Source: CAYSUS01 sp964434165
GTDB taxonomy: Bacteria > Planctomycetota > Planctomycetia > Pirellulales > Thermoguttaceae
Reading direction: 5' to 3'
Length of the DNA: 64,000 nt
Assembly (NCBI GenBank): GCA_964434165.1
Contig: CAYSUS010000020.1
Span: forward strand, 19,658-83,657
Part shown: in pieces, positions 16,021-25,277 of the stretch
Layout: every line of letters begins with the position of its first letter
Numbering within the stretch: position 1 is the first letter of the stretch
Made by a program: the position numbers and the translations under genes
The notes under the pieces: generated by a model
Databases searched by the model: none
The model's input: only the letters and a program-made list of their open reading frames with translations
Told to the model about the DNA's origin: nothing

Positions 16021-18066
16021 ATGCCCCGCCGCGCCCGCCGACCCGCCACCGAGCCGACCCGCCGGCCCGTCACGCCCGAGGACCTCCTGAAGCTCCAGAT
16101 CGTCTCGTCCCCGCGGATCTCGCCCGACGGCCGCCGGATCGTCTATTGCCTGAGGGATGTGGGCGAGAAGAACGAGTACGCCGCCCGATTGTGGATGGTC
16201 GATTGCGGCGGCGGCCGTCCGCGGCGTTTCACCGGCGGCGAGCGCGATTTGGCCCCCCGCTGGTCGGCCGACGGCTCGCGGATCGCCTTCATCCGCGCCC
16301 GAGAAAAGCACCAGCCGCAGATTTGCGTCATCCACCCCGACGGCGGCGAGGCCACGACGCTGACGAGCTTTCCCGAAGGGACGATCGCCGCCTTTCGCTG
16401 GTCGCCCGACGGGAAGACGCTGGCCGTCAGCTTCCGGCGCCGGCAGGATGATCGCACCAAGGCCGCCGAGAAGCAGCGCGAGGAACAGGGCCTCAGCACG
16501 CCGCCCTGGGTGATCGACGACTGGTGGTACCGGTTGGACGGCGACGGCTACTTCGGACGCGAGCGCTTCCACGTCTACCTGGTCGACGCCACCAGCGGCG
16601 AGCACCGGCTGCTGTACGACCAGGACACGATGGGCGGCGCAGAATTCGACTTCTCGCCCGACTCCAAGCAGCTCGTCGTGGCCACCAATCGCGACCCCAA
16701 GGCCATGATCCGCCCCTGGAGGGCGGAGCTGGTGCGTATCAACTGCAAGAGCGGGCGCGTCGCACGGATCGCCAACCTGCCCGACGGGCCGAAGGGATCG
16801 CCCCGCTGGTCGCCGGACGGTCGCACGATCGCCTACACCGGTCGGGTCGGCGAGGACGGGGCGTACAGCACCGAGAACCTGGAGCTGTTCGTCTGCGACG
16901 CGCGGCGCGGCGGGGCCCGGAGCCTCACCGGATCGACGGACTACTGCCTTCTGGCCGTGTCGATCGCCGACAGCTCCGAGGCGGTGTTCGCCCCGTGCCT
17001 GGAGTTCTCGCCCGACAGCCGGCGGATCTACTTCCGGCTCGGCTGGCACGGCGAGTCGCACGTGGCCTCGGTGCCGGTCTCCGGCGGTCCGTTGTCCGTG
17101 CACACGCGCGGTGCGCTGGAGCACGAGATGGGGACCCTCTCGGCCGACGGCTCGCGCCTGGCCGTGGCCGTGGCCTCGCCGACGTGCCCGCCGGAGATCG
17201 CCGTGGCCGAGGTCGGCGCCCGCCGCACGCGGGTGAAGACGTTGACCGACCACAACGGCCCGCTCCTGGCCGGGCTCGACGTGGCCGACCCCGAGTCGCA
17301 CTGGGTGACGTCCGAGGACGGCCACCGCGTTCAGCTATGGGTGCTGCGCCCGACCAAGGCGCGGCGCCGGGCGAAGCTCCCGGCCGTGCTGGAGATCCAC
17401 GGCGGCCCGCACGCCCAATACGGCTCGGGCTTCTTCCACGAGATGCAGGTTCTCGCATCGGCCGGCTACGTGGTCTTCTTCTCGAATCCTCGCGGCAGCA
17501 AGGGTTATGGCCGCGACCACTGCGCGGCCATCCGCGGGGCCTGGGGCACGGCCGATTGGACCGACGTGCAGGCCGTGGCAGAGTTCATGAAGGAGCAGCC
17601 CTATGTCGACCCCAAGCGGCTCGGGGTGATGGGCGGGAGCTACGGCGGCTACATGACCAACTGGGCCATCGGCCACACCCACGACTTCGCGGCGGCCGTC
17701 ACCGACCGGTGCGTGAGCAACCTGGTGAGCATGGGCGGGACCAGCGACTTCCTCGACGCCCCGGACCGCTACTTCCCCGGGAACTCCTGGGACCGGCCCG
17801 AGGCCCGGTGGAAGCACAGCCCGCTGCAGTACCTGGGCAACGCGAAGACCCCTACGCTCGTCATTCACAGCGAGGGCGACCTGCGGTGCAACATCGAGCA
17901 GGGGGAGCAGGTCTTCGCGGCCCTGAAGCTGCTGGACGTGCCCACGCGCCTGGTCCGCTATCCGGCCTCCACCAGCCACGGCATGAGCCGCTGCGGCCCG
18001 CCCGACCTGCGTCTGCACCGGCTCGGGCAGATCCTGGAGTGGCTGGAGAAGTGGCTTGGAGCATGA
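16021..18066 (+). CDS. S9-family serine peptidase (acylaminoacyl-peptidase/DPP-like)
   Basis: A 681-residue protein with the two-domain plan of prolyl-oligopeptidase-family enzymes. Residues about 28-420 form a WD40/PD40-like beta-propeller with repeated RISPDGRRI, RWSADGSRI, RWSPDGKTL and RWSPDGRTI motifs. The C-terminal alpha/beta-hydrolase domain carries the oxyanion strand EIHGGPHAQYG (about 458-468), the nucleophile elbow GGSYGG (Ser540), Asp620 in IHSEGD and His653 in TSHGMSR: a full Ser-Asp-His triad. It should cleave short peptides or acylated amino acids. No signal peptide is visible, so it is probably cytoplasmic. The start at 16021 is the first ATG after the promoter. Confidence 0.92.
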   Translation: MPRRARRPATEPTRRPVTPEDLLKLQIVSSPRISPDGRRIVYCLRDVGEKNEYAARLWMVDCGGGRPRRFTGGERDLAPRWSADGSRIAFIRAREKHQPQICVIHPDGGEATTLTSFPEGTIAAFRWSPDGKTLAVSFRRRQDDRTKAAEKQREEQGLSTPPWVIDDWWYRLDGDGYFGRERFHVYLVDATSGEHRLLYDQDTMGGAEFDFSPDSKQLVVATNRDPKAMIRPWRAELVRINCKSGRVARIANLPDGPKGSPRWSPDGRTIAYTGRVGEDGAYSTENLELFVCDARRGGARSLTGSTDYCLLAVSIADSSEAVFAPCLEFSPDSRRIYFRLGWHGESHVASVPVSGGPLSVHTRGALEHEMGTLSADGSRLAVAVASPTCPPEIAVAEVGARRTRVKTLTDHNGPLLAGLDVADPESHWVTSEDGHRVQLWVLRPTKARRRAKLPAVLEIHGGPHAQYGSGFFHEMQVLASAGYVVFFSNPRGSKGYGRDHCAAIRGAWGTADWTDVQAVAEFMKEQPYVDPKRLGVMGGSYGGYMTNWAIGHTHDFAAAVTDRCVSNLVSMGGTSDFLDAPDRYFPGNSWDRPEARWKHSPLQYLGNAKTPTLVIHSEGDLRCNIEQGEQVFAALKLLDVPTRLVRYPASTSHGMSRCGPPDLRLHRLGQILEWLEKWLGA

Positions 18067-18171
18067 GGGGTGAGTAGGTGGGAGGTGCGCAGGTGATGGA
18101 TTCACTCTCCCCGCTCGCCCCCTGCGGGAGAGGGCTCCCGGCTACGACCAGGGTTTCACCCCCTCACCCCG
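18067..18171. repeat. Repeat fragments between convergent genes
   Basis: The gap contains GTGAGTAGGTGGGAGGTG, as after the SIS gene, and then CTCTCCCCGC...GCGGGAGAGGG with a CCCCCTCACCCC tail, which is a broken form of the hairpin repeat at 27908-28015. No gene is seen. Confidence 0.5.
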
Positions 18172-18837
18172 TCACTGACTCTCCCCCGACACGAAGACCT
18201 CCCCCTCGCGCAGCTCCAGGGCCTGGACGTGAACCTGGTGCCCGCTCTCCTTGTCGCGGAGGTCGAGGCGGATCAGGGCCACGGGGTCGCCCTCGGCCAT
18301 CTTCCACTGGATGCGGAGCCGCTTGCGCCGCGCCTGCTGGGTGATCTGCTGGAGCACCTCGTCCAGGGGCAACGGCAGGGCCCCGGCCCGCGCTCTCCTG
18401 ACGCGCAGGGCGATCACGTCGGCCTCGGCCAGATAGACGTCGATGCCCAGCGACAGCACGGACTCGACGCCGCCCCGCCGGAAACGGCAGAACAGGCGCA
18501 TCTCCTCGGGCGCGATGGCCACGCGGGGGTCGCTCATCTCCGGCGGGAGGAGGTCGGGATGGTTCTCGTTCATGTCCACGGCGAACCAACCGTTGATCTG
18601 CTCGGCCGTGAACCGGGCGGACCAGGGGCCGGAGCGGCGCACGGCGTTGGCCAGCTCGGTGGTCTGGCGGATCATCGCGTCGCTGGCCTGGGCCTCGGCC
18701 TCGGGATCGGCGGCCAGCGCCCGGCGGTACGCGGCCGGCACGTGCCGCGCGGCCAGATACAGCGCCAGCACCGCCAGGAGGATCCCGGCCAGCAGGCCCC
18801 CTCCGACCCACAGCGCGATTCGGAAACGTCGTCGCAC
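18172..18837 (-). CDS. Membrane-anchored protein of unknown function
   Basis: A 221-residue protein with basic residues at the start (RRRFR) and one strong membrane helix (about residues 7-29, rich in Leu, Ala and Gly) that would anchor it with the rest outside the cytoplasm. The soluble part has alternating strands and charged helices, with no motif that I recognise: FTAEQINGWFAVDM, FCRFRRGGVESVLSLGIDVYL and WKMAEGDPVALIRLDL. The form is that of a small lipid- or substrate-binding beta domain, but this is a guess. The start codon is GTG and its ribosome site is weak. It converges on the S9 peptidase. Confidence 0.7.
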   Translation of the reverse strand: MRRRFRIALWVGGGLLAGILLAVLALYLAARHVPAAYRRALAADPEAEAQASDAMIRQTTELANAVRRSGPWSARFTAEQINGWFAVDMNENHPDLLPPEMSDPRVAIAPEEMRLFCRFRRGGVESVLSLGIDVYLAEADVIALRVRRARAGALPLPLDEVLQQITQQARRKRLRIQWKMAEGDPVALIRLDLRDKESGHQVHVQALELREGEVFVSGESQ

Positions 18838-19147
18838 GGCACGGCCATCCGAAAAGACAGAAGCCCCCGGCCCCGCATCCTAGGATTCCCGCCGCCCGGG
18901 GTCAACGACAATCCTCTATCGAGTGCGGCGATTGATCGCCGCTTCCCTCGTGGTGGTGCAGTCCCAGCGCGCTCAACTGCAGGCCACGGCCGCGGAAGGA
19001 AGCGAAGCAGCCGATCCGCGCATGCTATGCTTCGCCAGAGCATGCGGTTGTCCGGGAAACCGTTCCGCACTGCGCAGGCGACGGCGGAGAACCGCGAAAC
19101 CCGTCCCCACGGTTGCGCTGCTCAATGCCCTTCGGAGCGGAAAGAAC

Positions 19148-20152
19148 GTGAGAATCGCACTGCATTTCGCGCGCCAGCGCGTGCCGGCCGTCGCGATGGC
19201 GGCGGTCTTGCTGTTCACCGCCGGCTGTGGTTTCCTCTCCTACAGCGGCGAAGTGGCCGAGGCGCTCAAACCGCCGGTCTACACCGTCTTGCCCGGCCGC
19301 GTTTTGTGGGCCGGGAAGGTCGTTCCGGGAGCCGATGCCGGATCGTTCAAGGCAGGCCACAGTCAATACGGACATCCGCTTCCCTGGGGCCGGGACAAGT
19401 ACCAGGCCTACTATCGAAACCACCCGATCCCCGGCTCCCACGGACCCAGCTTTGAGGCGATCAACGACCGCTGGGCCAGGGATCAGAGCCACGTCTACCT
19501 CGGGACGCAGGGGCACTCGGGCAAGAAGCTGGGTTGGCGCGTCGCGGCCGGAGGCAAGGTGGAGAGACTCGAGGGCGCCGATCCGAAGTCGTTCCGACTG
19601 CTCGAGACTCCCGTGCATTCCAACTACGTGGCCGACGACAACCACGTCTACTACCAACGGAAGCGGATTGAGCACGCCGATCCCGCCACGTTCCGCAAGG
19701 TCGATCGCTCGCCGCTATGGCGCGACGACCGCTTCCTCTACTACCTCGACAAGCGGATCGAGACGACGGTCGGCGGACAGCTCGTCGGCGCCGACGCGGA
19801 TCGACTCAAGCCCATCGAGGGAACCGACTACGCCACCGACGGCGTGGGCGTCTGGGTGAAGAGCGGAAACACCTACTTCCCGGTCCCCGAGGCCGAGCCG
19901 GCCACGTTTGAGGGGCTCGATTACGGTTTCTGCAAGGACGCCAGGCACGTCTGGCACTGCCGCAAGCTCGTGCCCGGCGTCGATGCGGCCAGTTTCCAGC
20001 TCGACGGGGAGGGAGGCGCCCGCGACCGCCATGGCCCGCTCGGCAAGCGCGATCCACGCTTCATCCGCGACACGTCGTGGAGCGGCGCCATCGCGAAACA
20101 GATCGCCGAGCAGCGCAAGAAGCGCGAGCCGGCGGCCGAGCAAGGTCGTTGA
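19148..20152 (+). CDS. DKNYY-repeat lipoprotein
   Basis: A 334-residue lipoprotein. The GTG at 19148, after GGAAAG, opens a lipoprotein signal peptide ending in the lipobox FTAGC with Cys27. The mature part has at least four copies of the DKNYY-type repeat, in which a short strand (a D/H-x-VYY element) is followed by an A-D-x-x-(S/T)F element: RDQSHVYLGTQ, ADDNHVYYQRKR with ADPATFRKV, RDDRFLYYLDKR and KDARHVWHCRKL with VDAASFQL. Such repeats form a beta-rich solenoid at the cell surface in many bacteria; the function is not known. A longer in-frame start exists upstream (18923), but it would bury the signal peptide, so I chose 19148. Confidence 0.82.
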   Translation: MRIALHFARQRVPAVAMAAVLLFTAGCGFLSYSGEVAEALKPPVYTVLPGRVLWAGKVVPGADAGSFKAGHSQYGHPLPWGRDKYQAYYRNHPIPGSHGPSFEAINDRWARDQSHVYLGTQGHSGKKLGWRVAAGGKVERLEGADPKSFRLLETPVHSNYVADDNHVYYQRKRIEHADPATFRKVDRSPLWRDDRFLYYLDKRIETTVGGQLVGADADRLKPIEGTDYATDGVGVWVKSGNTYFPVPEAEPATFEGLDYGFCKDARHVWHCRKLVPGVDAASFQLDGEGGARDRHGPLGKRDPRFIRDTSWSGAIAKQIAEQRKKREPAAEQGR

Positions 20153-20395
20153 TCGCTCTCCACGCGCGTCCGAGTGAGACTCTCCGCTGCGAAGTTGCGT
20201 TGTTCGTTCTGGACCAGCGACCCTTCATGGCCAGGTTGGCGCAGAGGCGAACCCCAGGCAAGCCCAAGGAAGCGACGTCGCGGCGGCCGAGAAGACACCC
20301 GACCGGTGTCAGTCGAGACAAGACTCCCGACCCCGCCCAGTCGCGGCCGCGGGACGCGGCGGAAAGCGGCGAGGAGTCGCCGCACCCCAACGGAG

Positions 20396-21682
<1,287 letters not shown>

Positions 21683-21727
21683 GGGGGGCCGTGGGGAGCG
21701 ACTCGACTTGCAGGAAATGCGAAGTGC

Positions 21728-21889
21728 GAAATACGAAGCACGAAATCCGAGAAGAATTCAAAGCAAGAATGAGGGAAAGCTGGAAACCCGGTCGGCAGTC
21801 GCTGTGGCGCGCTGAGCGCGATGCGCGCGGTTTCGAGCCTTTGGATTTGATCTTCCTGAATTTGCTTCGGATTTCGTGCTTCGAGTTTC
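21728..21889. repeat. Inverted repeat of GAAGCACGAAATCCGA type
   Basis: An arm at 21728-21760 (with ACGAAGCACGAAATCCGA) is mirrored at 21857-21889 (with TCGGATTTCGTGCTTCGA); about 28 of 33 positions pair. Some 95 bases separate the arms. A half copy, GCTTCGTGCTTCGA, is seen near 14850, so the sequence is dispersed. It lies between ispD and tyrS. Confidence 0.65.
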
Positions 21890-21900
21890 GAAACTCTTCC

Positions 21901-22638
21901 TCACCTCCACATATCATCATCGGCAAACGGATGCCCCGGGCCCGACAGCTTGGGCTTGGGCAGGGCCTTGAGGGCCTTCTCGGCCAACTTGAGGTCCTCT
22001 CGCGTGGTGATCTTAAGGTTCACCGGCGAGCCCTCCACCACGGTGACCGGCTTGCCGATCCGCTCCAGGAGCTGGGCGTCGTCGGTGGCCTGGAAGCCCT
22101 GGCGCTTGGCGTAGGCCTCAATCAGCCAGTCGCGGCGAAAGACCTGGGGCGTCTGGGCCTCCCACAGGCCGGCGCGGGAGACGGTCTCCTCGATGCGGTT
22201 CTTCCCGCCCACGCGCTTCAGCGTGCCGAGGACCGGGACGGCGAAGATCGCCGCCCCCGAGTTCGCCGCGGCGGCGAAGATCTTATCGACCCACGGATCG
22301 CACAGGCAGGGCCGCGCGGCGTCGTGGACGCAGACGAACTCGGCCTGGGGCCTGACCCGCTCCAGGGCCTTCTGGACCGAGTCGGCCCGCTCGGCCCCGC
22401 CCTCGATCACCTCCACGCCGAGGATCGCCACGTTGGCCGAGAACTTGAAGTCGAAGTAGTCGCGGTCGTCCTTGGAGATGACGAGGATCACCTGGCTCAC
22501 GTCGCCCCGGTTGAGGAACCGCTCGGCCGAGTGCAGCCACACGGCCCGGTTGTCCAAGGGCGCGAAGACCTTCTTGTAGTTCTTGTCCTGGAACCGGCTG
22601 CTGCGGCCGGCCGCGGGAAGGATGACGGCGAACTTGGC
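21901..22638 (-). CDS. ispD: 2-C-methyl-D-erythritol 4-phosphate cytidylyltransferase
   Basis: A protein of about 245 residues that makes CDP-methylerythritol in the non-mevalonate isoprenoid pathway. The nucleotide-binding start is AVILPAAGRSSRFQDKNYKKVF, where classical IspD has AAGxGxRMxxxxPKQ; the Arg and the later Lys are kept but the Gly is Ser and the PKQ is YKK. The other motifs are intact: SKDDR, GGAERADSVQKALE, VCVHDAARP and ETVSRAGLWEAQTPQVFRRD. I chose the GTG at 22638, preceded by CAGGA. A TTG at 22659, which overlaps the upstream stop (TTGA), would add seven residues. It lies between the deacetylase and tyrS genes in one operon. Confidence 0.9.
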   Translation of the reverse strand, partial: AKFAVILPAAGRSSRFQDKNYKKVFAPLDNRAVWLHSAERFLNRGDVSQVILVISKDDRDYFDFKFSANVAILGVEVIEGGAERADSVQKALERVRPQAEFVCVHDAARPCLCDPWVDKIFAAAANSGAAIFAVPVLGTLKRVGGKNRIEETVSRAGLWEAQTPQVFRRDWLIEAYAKRQGFQATDDAQLLERIGKPVTVVEGSPVNLKITTREDLKLAEKALKALPKPKLSGPGHPFADDDMWR

Positions 22639-22655
22639 CACGCGATGGTTCCTGT

Positions 22656-23606
<951 letters not shown>

Positions 23607-23691
23607 AGCGCGCGTCCTGTAGGTTGCTCAAGCCCCGTGTCGCTCCCGCCACTCTCCCGGCCCGCGCGGCGCAGGGGGAGGCGAGCCTCGT

Positions 23692-23721
23692 ACTATAAGG
23701 GTGGTTCACGCGGAATGTCAA
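23692..23721 (-). promoter_or_regulatory. Promoter of the deacetylase-ispD-tyrS operon
   Basis: On the minus strand: TTGACA (23721-23716), an 18-bp spacer, TATAGT (23697-23692). The -35 is perfect and the -10 is one base off. The leader would be about 80 bases. Confidence 0.8.
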
Positions 23722-23756
23722 ACTTTGCCCGAAGCGCCCCAATGCCCCGGCCCAGC

Positions 23757-23805
23757 TTGACACTGCCGCCCCGCCACTGGTAGCCTATACACTGGTAGCC
23801 TATAC
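23757..23805 (+). promoter_or_regulatory. TTGACA box and 15-bp tandem repeat before the HEAT gene
   Basis: TTGACA (23757-23762) is followed by two perfect copies of ACTGGTAGCCTATAC (23776-23790 and 23791-23805). Each copy contains TATAC, but the first TATACA (23786) is 23 bp from TTGACA, too far for a standard promoter; TAGCCT at 23781 has 18 bp spacing. The promoter could have been altered by the duplication. Confidence 0.45.
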
Positions 23806-23859
23806 AAGGTGGGCGTTTTCTCCAAGCCGTTCGGCGTTCGAAGTTTAGGTTGGTGCTCC

Positions 23860-25245
23860 ATGTCGCCGCTGCGTTGCCGCTATCGGGGGTTCTCTATTCT
23901 GCGCCGATGCCTCATTTTGGGTGTGGCACTGGGAGTGACGGGACTAGCGACCATCACCGCGTGGGGCCAGGCAAAGCCCAAACCGGCCCCCGCGAAGCCG
24001 GACGCCGAGGCCCCCGACCTGCCCGCCGATGACCTCCCGGACGAGCCGGCGGCCGAGACGACCGCGAAGCCCCAAGAGAAGGCGCCGGCCGACATCCCCG
24101 AGCCCAAGCCCGGCCCCAAGACCACACCAGCCGCCGAAGAGCCTCCGACGGAAGCGCAAGTCGTCGAGCTCGAGGTGGACGAGTCGCTGAGCAAGAGGCG
24201 ACTGGACATCTTCCGACTGATCAAGAGCGACTCTCTGAACAACGACCAGGCTCAGCAAGTCAAGGACTACCTGGAGAAGTACGCGCTGGCGCGGTGGACA
24301 CTCAAGAGCGAGCGCGCGAACGTCAAGAAGCACCGCGACGAGCTGCTCAACGTGCTCAAACTCGCCAAGGGCGAGGCCCACGATCAAACGGCCGCGATGG
24401 CGCTGGCGTTCCTTCAGAAGATCGCCGAAGGCAACCATCACGCGGTCGCCCGCGTGAACGCCATGCTGGCCATCGGCGAGCTGAACGACGTGGAGGCGCC
24501 GCGGCCCATGGACCCGCCGACGCCCATGGCAGCCGCCCGGCCGATTCTCCGGGACACCGTGGCCGACACCGAGCTGCCCGACGCGGTGCGCGTGGCCGCG
24601 ATGGTCGGCATCCGGCGGCACGCCCAGCTCAAGGCGATCCCGCAGGAGGAGCTCAACGCGACCGTTCAGATGCTCCTCAATCTCGCCACGGCCGCGCCCA
24701 CGCCGGGTCGGTCTCCGGCGGGCCACGCGTGGCTGCGCTGCTTGGCCATCGAGTCCCTGGCCGAGCTGGGGACCGCGGGCCAGAACGGCGCGGTGGCCAA
24801 CACCGTCCTCTCCGTGCTGGCCGACGCCAACGCGCCGCTGTCGGTCCGCTCCGCAGCCGCGCGGGCGTTGGGGCGGTTGAGCTACCCGGCCGAATTCCCC
24901 GCCACGGCCGTGATGATCCGCGCCATGGGCCAGTTGACCGTGGACGCGGCCGGCGACGAGATCCAGCGGTTTGAGAGCAACGGCAGGAAGGAGTTCCTCC
25001 GCCGCCGCGCGCAGACCAACATCGTCGGGGCGTACAACGGACTGACGGGCATCGCCGCGCTGGCCTCCCAGCCGCCCGAGAGCGACTTGCACGGCCAGGT
25101 CCTTCAGGCCATCACCGACGTGCTCAAGACGCTCGAGGACCAGTCCCTGGAAGGCGAGGAGCTGATCGACGAGCTCAACGAGAAACTGCCCCAAGTGTCG
25201 CAGGCCATGGCCGCCGCGCCGCCGGCTTCCAAGCCGGGCACCTGA
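23860..25245 (+). CDS. Exported HEAT-like helical-repeat protein
   Basis: A 461-residue exported protein. A signal-anchor or signal peptide (about residues 1-37, with RCRYR then a hydrophobic core) precedes a Pro/Ala/Lys-rich linker (about 38-95). The rest is made of paired helices of the HEAT or armadillo type, with the usual VRxAAxxALGRL and AxxALxxL patterns (SVRSAAARALGRL, VRVAAMVGIRRHAQ). Such solenoids bind other proteins. I chose the ATG at 23860; a GTG at 23809 would add 17 residues. The next gene, 32 bases downstream, codes for a second HEAT-type exported protein, so the pair is probably a functional unit. No specific role is known. Confidence 0.72.
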   Translation: MSPLRCRYRGFSILRRCLILGVALGVTGLATITAWGQAKPKPAPAKPDAEAPDLPADDLPDEPAAETTAKPQEKAPADIPEPKPGPKTTPAAEEPPTEAQVVELEVDESLSKRRLDIFRLIKSDSLNNDQAQQVKDYLEKYALARWTLKSERANVKKHRDELLNVLKLAKGEAHDQTAAMALAFLQKIAEGNHHAVARVNAMLAIGELNDVEAPRPMDPPTPMAAARPILRDTVADTELPDAVRVAAMVGIRRHAQLKAIPQEELNATVQMLLNLATAAPTPGRSPAGHAWLRCLAIESLAELGTAGQNGAVANTVLSVLADANAPLSVRSAAARALGRLSYPAEFPATAVMIRAMGQLTVDAAGDEIQRFESNGRKEFLRRRAQTNIVGAYNGLTGIAALASQPPESDLHGQVLQAITDVLKTLEDQSLEGEELIDELNEKLPQVSQAMAAAPPASKPGT

Positions 25246-25277
25246 GACGCACCTGCCGGCAAACGGATTTGCCAGCC

